Shown in pieces: positions 12,790 through 38,303 of a DNA stretch of 64,000 nt. The stretch is taken from assembly GCA_013399305.1 (NCBI GenBank), contig VXAI01000116.1:2304049-2368048 (forward strand), written 5' to 3'. Every line of letters begins with the position of its first letter. The first letter of the stretch is position 1. The stretch is from Rostratula benghalensis. Its lineage: Eukaryota; Chordata; Aves; Charadriiformes; Rostratulidae. A program made the position numbers and the translations under genes. The notes under the pieces are model-generated. The model was not told the origin of the DNA. It saw only the letters and a list, made by a program, of their open reading frames with translations, and did no database searches.

Positions 12790-14199
12790 AAGCTGTCTTC
12801 CCAGTCTTCAAAAAGAGCAAGAAGGAGGAGGACACGGGAAACTTCAGGCTGGTCAGCCTCACCTCCACCACATGGAAAGATGATGGCATGGCTCATTCTA
12901 GGCATCAGCTCAAATCATATGGAGGAAAAGAAAGCTATCAGAAGTAGGCAACACAGATTCACCAAGGCAAAATCATGTCTGACTAACCTGATATCCTTTT
13001 ATGATGGCATGACTGCATAGATAGATGAGGGGAGGGCAGTGGATGTTCTCTGCCTTGACTTCAGCAAGGCTTTTGATACAGGCTCCTACAGCATCCTCAG
13101 AGGTAATCCTAGGAAGTATGGATTAGATGAATGGACAGTGAGGTGGATTGAAAACTGGCTAAAAGACAGAGCTCACAGGGTCATGATTAGTGGTGCAGAA
13201 TCTAGTTGGAGGTCTGTAACAAATGACGTTCCCCAGGCATCGATACTGGGTCCAGTCCTCTTCAATATTTTCATCAATGACCTGGATGAAGCAATGGAAT
13301 GTACCCTCAGCAAGTTTGCTAATGATGCAAAACTGGAAGGGGTGGCTGACACACCAGAAGGCTGTGCTGCTATACAGCAAGACCTGGAAAGGCTGCAGAG
13401 TTGGACAGAGAGGAAACTGATGAAATTCAACCAGGTCAAGTGCAGGGTGCTGAACCTGGGGAGGAAACAACCCTATGCACCAGTACAGGTTGGGGGCTGA
13501 CCTGCTGAAAAGCAGCTCTGAGGAAAAAGACCAGCGAGTCCTGGTGGACAACTGGATGACCATGGGCTAGCAATGTGCCCTTGTGGCCAAGGAGGCCAAT
13601 GGTACTGTGGGGTGCATCATGAAGAGTGTGGCCAGGGTTGAGGGAGGTTCTCCTCCCCCTCTACTCTGCCCTGGTGAGGCCCCATCTGGAGTACTGTGTC
13701 CGGTTCTGAGCTCCTCTGTTCAAGAATGAGAGTGAACTGCTGGAGAGGGTACAGCAGAGGACCACAAAGATGGTTAGGGGCCTGGAGCATCTTTCTTAAG
13801 AGAAAAGGCTGAGGAAATTGGATCTTTTTAGTCTGGAGAAGAGAAGACTGAGGGGGCATCTGATCAACACCTGTAAGTACTTAAAAGGTGGGTGTCAAGG
13901 AAAGGGGCCAGTTTTTTTTCAGTGGTGCCCAGTGACAGGACAAGAGGAAATGGGCACAAACTTGTACATGAAGTTCCATCTAAACATAAGGAGGAACTTC
14001 TTTTACTTTGAGGGTGGCAGAGCACTGGAACAGGCTGCTCAGAGAGGTGGTGGACTCTCTGTCTCTGGAGATATTCCAAAAGCACCTGGACGCTTTCCTG
14101 TGCAACCTCCTCTAGATGGACCTGCTTTGGCAGGGGCATTGGACTAGATGATCTCCAGAGGTCCCTTCCAAACCTGTATCATTCTGTGATTCTGTGAAA
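12790..14199 (+). mobile_element. CR1 LINE, reverse transcriptase and 3' end
   Basis: A CR1 copy on the + strand, truncated at the 5' side inside the reverse transcriptase. It begins with FKKSKKEEDTGNFRLVSLTS-like sequence split by frame changes (about 12808-12870). A 153-codon frame (13039-13500) then holds VLCLDFSKAFDTGSYSIL, GLDEWTVRWIENWLKDRAHR and the [20 protein letters not shown] block. The palm motif that should read FADD reads FAND, so one catalytic aspartate has been lost. The C-terminal block ([23 protein letters not shown]) is at about 13820-13895. The tail is ggtcccttccaaacc with attctgtgattctgtg at about 14178-14199. Multiple frameshifts follow position 13500. Confidence 0.93.
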
Positions 14200-17100
14200 G
14201 ATTCCCATTGAAGTACTTTCTTCTAGCTGTGCTGCAGATTTGTCTGACTCCCATTTCAATAAGCACACTTATGACTGAACATGTGAGCAGTTCTTATTTA
14301 TTTTTTTTTTCTGACAGAAATGTGTATAGAGGTCTTTAAATCACCTGTTCGTGTTTAATGTGTGGATAACCAGAGTGCTTCAGTCTGATTTCTGAAAAAA
14401 ATGTAGCTCAACTACAACATGTTTCCATTTAGCCAGGGCCTTTACAGAGCTGTATTTTGCAANAAGGTGGAAAATAGAATAAGTATGATGTAGTTAATTT
14501 AAAAAAATATATATTAAAATGCTACATTACATTAATAATTTCATTGACACCATAATGAAGTTATACAGGAGATGTGGACATTTCTTGGTCAAAATATGCC
14601 ATGTATCCTCTTCTCTGTTCTAAAATATTTAATATCTAAGTTTAAAATCCATAATATGAATTCGACAAGTCCTTCATTTTCAGAGGTCTTTATTTCTGTA
14701 TCAGAACCATAAGTCTGACAAGCAACTTTTGAGAGCAAGGATTTTCTAGTGTAGTACACTAAGAGAATTGTACAAGCAGAGAGCAAGACTTGTCTTTTCT
14801 GGTTTAAGCTCAATTTTTCCTGCCATAGATTTATGAGATGTATGAAAGCATATGCACACTGAATGGTGGGTGTGATTCTCTAAAAGTTTTCTTTGAAAAC
14901 AAGCCTGTCTTTCCGGATTAAATACTGAAATGTGAAACACATGAAGCCACACATTTTGAACCCTTGTCTTAAAATCATCCAGTTTTAATGGTACCTCCTT
15001 GAAATTTAGGGCCTCCAGAAATCATTATAAGGTCTTGACAGCAAGGTTAAACTCTCTTTCAAGGACTCGCCTGATAATCCCAATGATTCAAGCACTTCTG
15101 TCCTCTCTCACGTTACTTCATTTGAACACAGGATAAGAGATCATGTGCTGAGTATTTACCAGGGAGTTATTTTGCTTTGGCTGCGATATTCCCAAAGGCT
15201 CCAAGAGGGGATCTGCTGCCATTTAAAATGCACTGAGGAGACAGCTTAGATTTACCTTTCTTTTTATCTTTGCTACTTAGGTTTCATGTCATCTTGGCAT
15301 GTGAAGGGGCTCAAAGGGCACCAGCTGGAACACCTTGCTGGCAAGGTATTTGCTGTGGCAGAATGCCAGGGTTTGTCTCTTCTGCTGCACTGCAGCACAC
15401 ACAGTCTTTGCTGCCCCGTGCAGTCCAGGAAGGAACCTTTTGACCTGAGCTCTTTCTGCCATGATGAGGAAGCTCACAGAAGGTCTTGGAGACTGATTTA
15501 TTTATTCTGTGAAACATTCATGGCGACAGTAAAAAAGTAAATGATGACTTGTGTTGCAGCTGGGCAGGCAGCTTTGATTGTATTTCCTAGTCTGTTACCA
15601 GCTGATTGCAAGAAGCCCTGAGCTGATGGAAAATCAAAACAAGTATTTGGAACTGTATACAGAACAGGAGAAGTGCAGCAGTCATTCATTATGAAACTAT
15701 ATTGGTGGTCTTAAGCATCAGCTCTGAATTTCTCTGCATTTTGAGGAGAAAAAGACCTGATCCAGAGTGTAGAGCAGCCATTCCTGACAACAGATCTGCA
15801 ACTCTTCATTAGGGTCATATTGGTAATTTTCTGTGTTTGCAGCACATAGGCTTGGTTCTAAACCTAATAAGGACGTTGAAATGCTCTTTTCTACTGTTAG
15901 GGAGAAGCTGTTTCTGCATGTTGGTAGATGTATGTAATTCGTTTACACCATTTTCAAGGAAAGCATTCACTGTTTTTAAAGATATTTTCTAGAGAGAAGT
16001 TTTCACTCTAAAAATAATTATCTTTTTCTGTTTAAAAGTAATTATTGAAGAGAGGAATATGCATAGTTTGTAAATAGAAATGTATCAATATGTGCCACAA
16101 TAAACTCAGAAGTTACATGCCAAAAGGAGTAAAAAAGTTAAGAATGAGAAGGTCTAATTTCACTCTAAAATTTGGACTGATAAGTGCGGTCAACACAAAA
16201 ACCAAACAAATTAAAACCCCAAAAAGCCCTATCAGAATATACTTTAAAATTTGCTTAAAGCAAAGTAACATTTTAAATCTTTTTGTCAGAGTGCTTGCCT
16301 GAAATGGGACCTTAAGCAGAGAGAAGAAAAATCACTTAAAATATTTTATGGTTAAAGTTTCATAAACCACTTTTACAGAAATTTGTCTTGCTACGGAAAA
16401 AAAGAGATTTGGCTCTTGTTCTACCTTAAAATGACTTCTTCAGAAAGTTCAGTAGTGATAGTTACCTGAAATCAAAATCAGAGAAATTGCTGGGAACAGG
16501 GTTTATACATCCATCCATCCATCTATGCTTTTCTTTTTGTGTCTATGTGTATATACATTTAAAAGCGTATCTGTTTATGTATACAGATTGTGTTCTGCTC
16601 CAGTGGTGTTGGTGAGGATGAGCTACCATTAGCATTCTTGTTAAACGTGATTTTCAAGATTACCAGTTCTCTCCACTGATGGAGATCTCAGCACTGAATA
16701 ACTAGGGAATTCCAAATACACAGATCAGTGCTATGAACATGAGCAGTTTCAGTGTTCTTCCCTCTTGCTGTGGAGGGATAAAGGAAATTAAGCAAAAAGC
16801 TAATGACAGGGGCAAAACTACCTTACTTAGAAGGATCAAGTAATACAAATATAAGTAGCAGTGATTCCTCATAAACAGAGCAGCAGCTGGAGTCTTTCTG
16901 GAGAAAGGCAAAAATGGTCGCTTTAGAAGTGGGTGTAGTATTAAGGAGCTTCTCAGAAAGATTTTAATACTGTATTTGTCACTATATATATATATATAGT
17001 GATAGGTCAGAGGAACAGTTAGTGTCCCTTGGATTTCCACATGCGGTGAAGAGACCTTAATATAGAAGGCTGTTTGCTGAGATTGCAAAGAGACTTCATT

Positions 17101-19349
17101 ACACAGTTTGCCCCAGGAGGCTGGAGGCTGGGAGCTTCCCTTCCTGTTTCAGGCTTCCATTCTGTCATTTGAAAGCTAATAATAGTACTTTAATGAAGTA
17201 GTGGCTTGATAAAGCGTAAGCATCTTGAAAAGGGTATGTGTGCCCCATCCAAGAATCTTGAAACTATCAAGAATTGCCATTTTTTATCTTAGGAATCCAT
17301 CTCTAAGAGTAAATTAAAAAAAAAACATGGGTTTGTGGTTTTGGCAGTCTGTTCTAGGGTAGAATGTAAAGGAAGTTATAAGTGTTTATGTTTTGTTGTT
17401 GATTGTAGAGTTATTCCTGAATGGAAAGAATAATTTAAAGTATTTACTTGGTAAGTGTCTATTGAAATAGAAACTTGAATTTGAAACTGGAATAAATATA
17501 TGAAAATATAAAACCGAATAAAATAAAAAATGAATGGCTGGTTCTTCAAGTGTATGATAACAGGGCATTGCTCATTGAGCTTTACAGCCTGAACTCACAG
17601 ATAATATCAGTGGTAAATGATGATCTGGGTTTGTGTAAATCTGACTAGAATGAGTTTCATTTATTCTTTTTCTTTTTTTTCCTGCTGAGGTCAGCAGAGT
17701 CTTGTCAAATAGCTGTGATTTTATATGTATCTTGGTAGTGAAGAATTTATATTCACATTTGGCTAATTTTTTTTTATCTCTGCTATATAGGTTTGTTTCA
17801 AATTATTTACAGTTTAAAAAGGCATATTTAACATTAGCATTTAGCTTGCCAAACTGGCTATAAACAGAATTTATAGAAAATTCTGTCTGAACAGCTGCCA
17901 GTGGTATGGAAGTAAGCTCGGAGGATTTTTCTGAGCTCATATTGCAGTAAAACTATCATTTTATTACAAGATTGTCTTTGTTACAAAAATAGGGCAACTG
18001 TATAAATTAAGAGAATATGTTCATAGTTGAGCAAGAGATGTTGTGATAGAGTTTCCAGAGAAAGGAGCACAGGCTTAGATGCAAGTCCACTTTGTTATTG
18101 GAGATAGTGAAATTTACTTTCACGCTCAGCCTTTTCATAGCAGTTCACAGACACTCATTACTATCTCTCTCTCTTATTCCTGCTCCCTTGATTCACCTGT
18201 TTATACAGCCACTCTTCTGCCAGTGATTGAAGTTTGTCTTAAGAAGGCTGATAAATCATCAATACTAACCTTGGTGTTCCAAGGTAAGGATTTTGTGTAG
18301 CAAGCACCAGAGAGAGGCCATGTGGTATCTGAAATTTCATTGTAGTAAAGAGCACAGTTGGCTGTCTGTAAACAAAAGCTTCTCTTTGGTGAACCAAAAA
18401 AAACCACCCCACATCAGTGTTATTAATTTACACAGTGCAATGAATTTACATATGGACTTCTTGAAGTAGTTGGACAACTTCTATTTGATAGAAGACAATG
18501 ACAGAACTGTAGTCAAGATCCTTGTATCTCAAAGTAAATACCCCTGTACAAATGATTACTTGTAGTTATTTTCCTCCATGATATGTAAAGTACTGGGTTT
18601 TCTGATTTTAGATTGATGTTTTTTTATCTCTTGCTCTGATGGAAAGAGTAAATTCAGAAGAGCAAATGGAGATCAGAAACTGGAGAAAATGGTTGCTCAG
18701 AAAAACTTTCAGTGTTACTGTTTCCTAACTCCTAGTCAGTGATTTTATGATGTAACTAATGAGATTAAAATATGATAAAATATTATTAAAATCAAAAAAC
18801 TCTTACGTAGCTCAGATGAGTTCCATGTAGGCTTTTCTTCTTAAAAGTTGGGTAATCAAGTAATATGGATTAGCTGAGAGATTTGTCTGCTGAAATTTGC
18901 AATGTATACCCAAGAACGACAGAGACACATTTTACTGTTGAAAGATTTTAATGGTTTGGTTTTTAAATCCTTTGGCTTTGCATTTTATTTTGTCAATACT
19001 TTCTTAATGGAATTAAGGGGAATTTTAGTTGTGGCCTTTATGATGCTCTGTTGAGGCTGAACTAAATAAGAACAAAAGACACAATTCTGAGAGTTGCTCC
19101 AGGAGATTAGCTTTTTGCTACGTACTGTTAGATTATGAATCTCGCGTCTTGTTCCTCCTAATGTAACGTTTAGTTCAGCGAAATGCTCTGGTCAAATGAA
19201 GTCAAGTCATATGGGACCTTACATAGCCTTATGACCTGAGCTGCTTCATATATGCCTTAACTAGTGAGTGCACTATCTTTGTTTGTACATGTGCTTAGGG
19301 TCATATTAGCTGGATCATAAAAGTATTTGTTATGAAAAATAATTGTTAC
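14200..19349. other. Intronic sequence, no gene seen
   Basis: About 5.1 kb of AT-rich non-coding sequence. It contains one undetermined base (14463), a CATC-type short tandem tract near 16508-16524 and a perfect TA-rich palindrome at 16979-17002. No exon or transposon was recognised. Confidence 0.5.
16979..17002. repeat. Perfect 24-bp palindrome with (TA)8 core
   Basis: The sequence TCAC, then eight TA units, then GTGA is its own reverse complement over 24 bp with no spacer. It can extrude as a cruciform or evolve as a TA microsatellite. Confidence 0.9.
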
Positions 19350-19890
19350 AAAATGACAGAATGGATGATGCTGGAGAGCGCCTCATCCAACCTACCTGTT
19401 CAAAGCAGAGTCATCTAGAGTAGGTTGCTCAGGGCCACTGAGAGAGTCTGGCTCCACCTTCTTTACTTCTCCCAGCAGATATTTAAGAGCATTTGTAAGA
19501 TTCCCCTTGAGCCTTGTGCAGGCTAAACAAACCCAGTTCACTAAGCCTCTTCTTATACGACAGATATTTTAATTCCCAATCATCTTCATGGCTCATCAGT
19601 GGAATTGCTCCAACTGGTCCCTATCTTTCTGGTACTGGGGAGCCCAGAGCTAGACCTAACACTCCAGATGTGGCCTTAGTAGCGCTGAGCAGAGCGAAAG
19701 GGGACTGGGCAGAATGGAAGGATCACTTCCCCTGACCCACAAGCAACAGTCATCCTAAATGCAGCCCAGTGTGCTGTTGTCCTTCTTTGCCACGACGGCA
19801 CGTTACTGGCTCATGCTCAGCTTTTTTGTCCATCAGGACCCCTGGGTCCTTCTCTGCAAAGCATTCTTCACAAAGCTCCTTGTCACCTTT
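19350..19890 (-). mobile_element. CR1 LINE 3' fragment, minus strand
   Basis: The reverse complement carries the CR1 C-terminal and 3' region. On + it begins with the inverted tail (aaaatgacagaatggatg). It continues with inverted C-terminal text (for example gcctcttcttat, corresponding to the ..YEERL-like segment) and reaches tcaggacccctgggtcctt at about 19836, the inverse of the KDLGVLVD-like block. It is quite diverged and has no intact frame. Its distal end near 19890 is approximate. Confidence 0.85.
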
Positions 19891-23591
<3,701 letters not shown>

Positions 23592-23650
23592 ATTATCAGT
23601 TTATTAAATGTCTTCACACCACAGAAATCTCTGGAGGAGTTCCAGGATGT
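23592..23650 (+). CDS. MAPK10: MAPK10 (JNK3) exon 3: beta-4/5 segment
   Basis: This 59-bp exon in phase 0 encodes IISLLNVFTPQKSLEEFQD plus the first two bases of a Val codon. The acceptor is ttttcag and the donor gtaagt (23651). The length and sequence equal the corresponding exon of other JNK genes. IISLLNVF fits JNK2 and JNK3, whereas JNK1 has IIGLLNVF. QKSLEE carries Ser where I recall Thr in mammalian JNK3, a conservative difference. The exon covers the N-lobe strands leading to the hinge. Confidence 0.96.
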
Positions 23651-31610
<7,960 letters not shown>

Positions 31611-33613
31611 TAAAGATAGAAGCAAAAAGTTGAATTCCAGAGTTATCAATAAATAAAAGTAGTGCACTACCGATACAAACAAAATTGAAAATGCAAAACA
31701 GATGTACAGAATTATTTCAGTCAAATAAGTTACTTTAAAACCTGTAATCATTCCACTTCATGTAGTCATACTAATAAGCAATATAGAAAACAAGCAATAT
31801 GACTGCAAATTGGATAGCTTTACCTGTTCTTCAAAGGAAAAATAACTAAAAAGTAAAAGAATCCTAACTTGACCCATCTGGTTCCTGTAAATCTGTTTTT
31901 CTGTTTTTCTGTTTTGGAAATAGTGACATCATAACATTTGTGGTGACATCATAATCTTTTGCTTGCTAATGCATCGTGGATTTGGATCCATCTTAATGCT
32001 GTATGGGCTCAGAGTTGAGTCAATACAACATTTTTTTTCTTTAAAACAAAATGAAGAATTTGACTCGCTGAGTTTAAGGCAACCATTTATCTGCTGTGGT
32101 TTCCAAACTGGCCTGAAATCAGATTCTCTTGATTTAAAGATGGAGTTTCCTTTAGGTGCATGAGGTTTGTGTCATTAATTAAACTGTACCTCCTTTCCAT
32201 CTTGTTCTTCCCATTTTGGGTGATATTATTTTTACTATTTGCAAGGTACTGAAAGCAATATTAGAAAATGAAAAGAAGTCTACTTAGTCTTCAGATTATC
32301 AAAGGCTCAACCAGACAACCGGCCTGTGATGGCTGGGAAGTGTAAGTGTGTATTTTGCCCATCAGAATAAAATGCAGCAACATAACATATTTTCCACTTT
32401 CAGAAACAAAAAGGCATACTGTTTTCAGCAAGTTGGCAGAAAGCTGCCATAAAAATCTGCCATCAGCAGACACTGGCATTTGGTGTGAAAAAACCTCAGC
32501 TTTTACAAATATGTAGTCATGGAAGTAATTATTTTTTTGCTGGGTCCTGAGTGATTCCTATAATGTTTGTCAGAGTTAGGTCCTACTGTCCTATTTTCAC
32601 AGCTCTGTTGACTTTCTCTGAAAACAGAGCTCTGCCCAGTAGTCAGGTGAAGATGCAGGAATAGTTTACTGACAGGTAGATGAGGAAACTGCAGGTACCT
32701 CCTCTGTTTGCAGCACTGTACTGGCTTCCATAATCTTATGGGAGTATGGACTGGAAAGTTATTGGTTACCGAATATGAAAATGAAGTAAGAATGGCATAA
32801 ATTATTATTACTGGAGTAAGAATGGTGGCTTTTATTATTAGTGAATGGTTTTGAGATGTCACTCATAGGTGTTGAGCTTTGCCTGCAATGTGTGGAACAG
32901 GCTGCATACCCACCTTCTTCCATAATCTGAACGTGCAGAGCAGCTCCCAGCATTCATGAGACCTGTAATTCAGAGTCATAGTTATGGTGTGTTTCAGGGT
33001 TAACACCACCTCAGAAACAGCGTCATAACTTTTCCTCATTTGTTCTTTAATGCACAAAATAAAACTGAATAATCTATAATATACTTGAGGTTCAGCTGTA
33101 AATAGTGAGGATATGTCTATCTAATCAATTTGGAGAGAAGTGTGATTGAGTTTTTAGTTGATAAACAACTAGAATACAGAAAAAAACGCTATTTCAGTGT
33201 AAAAGTGTAGCACTGTGTTTAGCTGAAAACCCCTTTTTTAACAACAAATTAAATTTAAGACTCAAGTTGTTCTACTAATTTCCAGAAAAAATCAATGCTA
33301 TATAATTGAAACAATGCAGCTCTTAAAAAGTCTTTCAAACATGAGAATTAATTTGTCTGGCTGTGACAATAATCTCTTATGACAGGGTCTTATTCAGGAT
33401 TATAGAATATTTTAAAAATACCATTTAACATTTCAGTATCTGTTAAAAATAAAACCTGAATTCTTTGACAAAGCAGAAAACATTGTGTAAATTGTGTAAG
33501 GGTCCTACTTTTTAAATAATTTGAAATCTCATACCCTGAGATACAGTGTATGTGGGCTGGTCATAACTGCTACCATGTTTTAGTGGTGGATTTATTCATG
33601 TGAGTTGGAAGTT

Positions 33614-33629
33614 AAAAAAAAAAAAAAAA
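33614..33629. repeat. Poly(A) tract followed by A/C-rich sequence
   Basis: Sixteen A followed by an A/C-rich stretch (ccaaaccaaaaaacccc). No LINE or SINE body was recognised immediately upstream. Confidence 0.7.
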
Positions 33630-35914
33630 CCAAACCAAAAAACCCCAACAACCAGTTAACCAGTTTGACTCCCTGAATAAGTATTTCCAGTGTTAGAAAG
33701 ACTGCTTTGTTTATGGGTCCATATTATTTCTCATCCATCCGTAGCTGTTGATGGAGAAAATGTAGTTTGCCTACTAGATACAGGAATAGCTGGAGAAGTA
33801 TTTATGCAGCTGCAGGTAAACTTCATAAAACAACATTACAATAATGTTACCCTTGGGCTACTTGAAGCCTTCAAGCTTTTCAAACTTCAAGGTTTTCTTG
33901 CTGAGAGGCAAGTCTGTATAGAAACTACAAATTTAAAAAATCTTTTCAATGATTCAGAAGAATGTCTACTATGTACACTTGCTACCAATATAAGGGCTTA
34001 CTTGTTTCTAGCCTGGAGTAGTAACAGTTATGTATAGCATAGTATACATCTAAGGAACGTTTCACAGATGCTGCCAAGTTTTATGGAAAGAAAGATTTTA
34101 AAAAGTTAATCGTAGCTAAACCATCACACTGAATTACCATTGCACTTAGGTGCTGCTGACTTTAGATAAAATACCATTTCTAAAGTCTTTATGGATATTT
34201 AAGTTACTATAAGAATGCTCTGAAATCTTTATAGACTATATGTACCAGTATATGAAAACTATCCTGTTTAGCATAAATATAAGTTATACATATTTTTTTT
34301 AAAATGGGTACTTTCTGAAGTTTATTAAATCGCTCTCTGAACATGTGTTAAGTGCTATTTTCAGTAGCTTTGTTCTTGTTGCTCATCTAAAGCAGACATT
34401 TCAAAATACTCTCAAGGAGACTTCTTTGTCAGAAGTCAGACCCTCATGAGAAGAAATCCACCTTTTGTTCAATTTTCAGGTGGATTTAAAGGCCACTACA
34501 TTCCTGACAAGTTCTGGTAAGCTTTTGTAATCCACTTCTGAGCTTCTTGTTCAGTGTTTTTTTTATTTTTCTTCCCTTCTTGTCTCAGTCAAATCAGAAA
34601 AAGTGTGAGCAACTAAGAACTGTCCAAATTCTTGGATGCCAGTGGAACTTGAAAGTCTCTCTTCCAACTCAGTTGGAATACTCAAACTTTCCCCAAAACT
34701 GTGTTCAGCTTTAGCTAATGTCTTCAAAATCTCATAATATTTCAGTTAAAGAGTTGAAAATATATTTCTGAGTATGTTTTTTTAGATAAGGGAAAACTTA
34801 AAATTTTCTGAATGCTTTCAAGTGAGATGGATTTATTACAAACTGAGCTGCTGAGACCACAGTGATATGTCCCACAGGCACACATGAATTAGGGGGGAAA
34901 TAAAGCAATCTAAGAGCATTTTTTTCAATACTGGGGAGACATGTAAAGGATAGTAGTCTAGCACACTCATGTGTGAGTCCTTGAGCAGACCAAAGGGGAA
35001 ACAGTGATTTAGTCATAGAAATATATTGTGATAACAGCCAAGTGTCTTAAGATTGGCTAGGCCTGAATTACAGTGGTGAATACGGAACACAAAATTCCTA
35101 CTGCAAATATTTCAGAGTCTAGGACAGTCAAAAAAGAAAATATCATTAAGATGGAAGGAGGGAAAAAATTAAAAACTTACTCTATGCAGCTGCAAACATC
35201 CAAGATGGATTGTGATAAGTCAGCATTAACAGATGAAGTTAATGTTCTCTGCAGTCAGAATTTCAAAAATTCTTTTGTCTGCCAGCTGTCTTTGAAAATG
35301 GTGGAATTAAGAGATGCTTTCTGACATCTATTCTATTGTGTTGTATTTTCACAGTAATTTGTATGGAAAAGAATCTGCTTGCTTTAGGGAAAAAAGGTTG
35401 AATCAAGAAATTCTTTCAGGAAAAGATGTTCCCTTCCCACTACTCATTAGCATAATTTGTCTTCACATTTGAAATATGATCTGCACTTATTAGTGGGTAT
35501 AATCCTAGTCTTTTGAGTGGAAGTTGGGGGTTTTCCTAAACTTTGATTTAATAAAACATCCTCACTTCTGTTTAGTGCAGTCTGTGGTTTCCCATGTTTC
35601 CAGCAGTATTTTCTTAAGGCTTGTTTTGTTAAAAAAACAATTAACATATGGGTTGTTAATGGCTATCTGACTCTCCAGGTTGGATCAGCTGGCGTGCATT
35701 AGCTTACTGCTTATTGTCTGTTAGCTAGGATGGCATTGATAGCTAAGTTTGGATTTTGTTCAGCTGGATGATTCCTAATGGTTGTATGGTCTTCGGTTTT
35801 GCACTCAGTATTTTTCTGTGAATATAGCAAGAGTTTGGATTATGATAATTTTATTGGGGGAAGTTTGCTCATATGAGATGGAGTCTGTCTCAAAGAGACT
35901 TCAGTGTAGCTTTT

Positions 35915-35942
35915 TAAATTCAGATATGTAAATTCAGATATG
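35915..35942. repeat. Tandem duplication, 14 bp x 2
   Basis: The unit taaattcagatatg is repeated twice without mismatch. Confidence 0.9.
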
Positions 35943-36989
35943 TATATACTCTTAACAGTTCACAGCGCAATTTGCACTCAGTGTAAGAGCCTCATGCTGT
36001 CTGTGATCTGCATGGATCCCAGCTGCTACAATGAAGGTGACCCATTGCTCATTTCCCAACACTCACCTATAAGATTTTTTAGCATGGGTCTGAACGTGCA
36101 GTTTCAAAATGGCCAGGTGTTGAGGATTGTGCACAAAGCACATAGATCTGTACTATACCTACTGCTGCCTCATATAAATTTCAGCCAAGGCAAGTTATTT
36201 GCTTATGAAAATTGGATTGGCTCAAATGTTTGGGGTTTTTTTCCTGCTTTCTATGCCATTAATCAGCTTTTGCTTGGTGGCAACTGTGCTAATTTTAGCT
36301 GAGTTTCACTGGCACAGTTGAGAAGAGAATTTAAAACTTGTAGACAAAAAAGAGAGTACTGAATTGTCTTTTGTCAAGAGCATGTAGGTATTTGGTTGGG
36401 ATCACGGTAGATGTCCGGAACACACTCAAAATTACATATCATTTATCAGACATGAAAAAATACAAGTACATGATATGCTAATCTGTTTGTATTGAAGCAG
36501 GAAAAGACTGTCTGTGGGAGACATAAACCAAGTGTAATTGAATACTCTTTGAGACCTGGGAAGCAATACTTCAAAATAAAAATTTAAATTAAACTAAAAA
36601 GAGGTTCTGAAGCTATCAACTGTAGGGTCTGCAAAATACGTTTTAAATGTTACTGTCTGTTAGATGCAGAGTAATGTGTTTCAGATTTCTTGGCAAAATT
36701 CTCCATGGGTCTTTCTTACTGTAACGTTTTTTTATACATTTACATTCAAAAGAAAATGGGAGACAGGGAAGGGCATGAGTCATTCCATGTGCCTGCACTC
36801 ATTCTTGAGCTTGCATCTCAGGATTCCCATGGACTTTTCATAATATACATTTGCCTCTTAATATTCTGTGATCATGTGGAAAGTGGTGTTTCAAATTAGA
36901 AAGACTTTCTCAGGAAAATTTAATGGATTGAGCTGATATTGTGCTGAACACTTGTTAGAACATGTTGAAATGTTGAACATGTTTTAAGA

Positions 36990-38303
36990 CAACATAGGGA
37001 GAAAATTAGAAGGGTAAAAGGCCAAGTAGAAATTAACCCAGCTTTGGATGTTAAGAACAATAAAAAAAAAGTTTCTATAAATACATTAGTAATAATAAAA
37101 GGCCTAAGAAGAATCTCTGTCCTTTATTAGATGGAGGCAGTAACATGGTGACAAAAGGTGAGCAAAAGTCTGAGGTGCTTAATGCCACCTTTGCTTCAGT
37201 CTTTAGTAGCAGAATCAGTTGTTCCCTGAGTACCAGCTCCTGAGCTAGTAAATAGGGGTGGGGAGCAAAATGAAGCCCCAATAATAAAGGGAGATGGTAA
37301 GGGACCTGCTTCAGCAGCTAGACATACACAAGTCTATGGATGGATCCACCCAAGGGTACTGAGGGAGCTGGCAGAAGTGCCTGCTGAGCCACTTTCCATC
37401 ATTTACCAGCAGTCCTGGCAAAGTGGGGAGGTTCCAGTTGACTGGCATCTAGCAAATGTCATGCCCATCCACAAGAAGGGTTGGAAGGATGATCTGGGGA
37501 ACTACAGTCCTGTCAGTCTGACCTCGGTGCGTGGCAAAGTCATAGAACAGATCATCCTGAGTGGCATTATGTTGCACATGAAGGACACACAGGCAATCAG
37601 GCCCAGCCAGCACCGGTTCATGAAAGGCAGGTCCTGCTTAACCTCATCTCCTTCTATGACAAGGTGATCCACTTGGTAGATGAGTGAATGGCTGTGGATG
37701 TTCTCTACCTGGACTTTAGTTAAAGCCTTTGACACAGTTTCCCACAGCATTCACCTAGAGAAACTGGCTGCCCATGACAGAAGTAGCCTTTGCTGGGTTA
37801 AAAACTGGCTGGAGGGCTGGGCCCAGAGAGTGGTGGTGAATGGAGTTAAATCCAGTTGGCAGCCAGTCACAAGTGGTGTCCCCCAGGGTTCGATACTGTG
37901 GCTGGTTCTCTTTAACATCTTCATCAATGATCATGATGAGGGGATCAAATGCACCATCAATAAGTTTGTAGATGGCACCAACTTAGGTGGGAGTGTTGAC
38001 CTGAGGATGGAAAAGCTTTGCAAAGGGTCACAACAGCCTCATGCAATGCTACAGGCTTGGGAAAGAATGGTTGAAAAGCTGGCTGGGGGTGCTGTTCAAC
38101 TGGCAGGCAGCAGTGTGCCCAGGTGGCCAAGAAGGCCAACAGCATCCTGGCCTGGATCAGGAACAGTGTGGTGAGTAGGACTAGGGAAGTGGTCATCCCC
38201 TCGTACTTGGCACAGGAGAGGCACCACCTCCAGTACTTTATCCTGTTTTCGGCCCCTCACTATAGGTAAGACATTGAGATTCTGGAGTGAGTCCAGAGAA
38301 GGG
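36990..38303 (+). mobile_element. CR1 LINE segment (+ half of a head-to-head pair)
   Basis: A sense-strand CR1 covering the linker before the reverse transcriptase (a degenerate KNNKKxFxKYI-like block at about 37054-37090 and NMVTKGEQKSEVLNATFASVFS at about 37143-37208), the fingers (VPVDWHLANVMPIHKKG; LGNYSPVSLTSVRGKVIEQ), and the palm ([41 protein letters not shown]). The motif expected as FADD reads FVDG. After about 37990 the copy is internally shortened. It stops at about 38303 after a ctggagtgagtccagagaag stretch, without any CR1 3' tail, and runs directly into a minus-strand CR1. It is close in sequence to the element at 705-2235 over their shared part. Confidence 0.92.

Noticed and set aside
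14463..14463. Ambiguous base N (also at 48279 and 53092)
   Set aside because: Single unresolved bases, not biological features; none falls in an exon.
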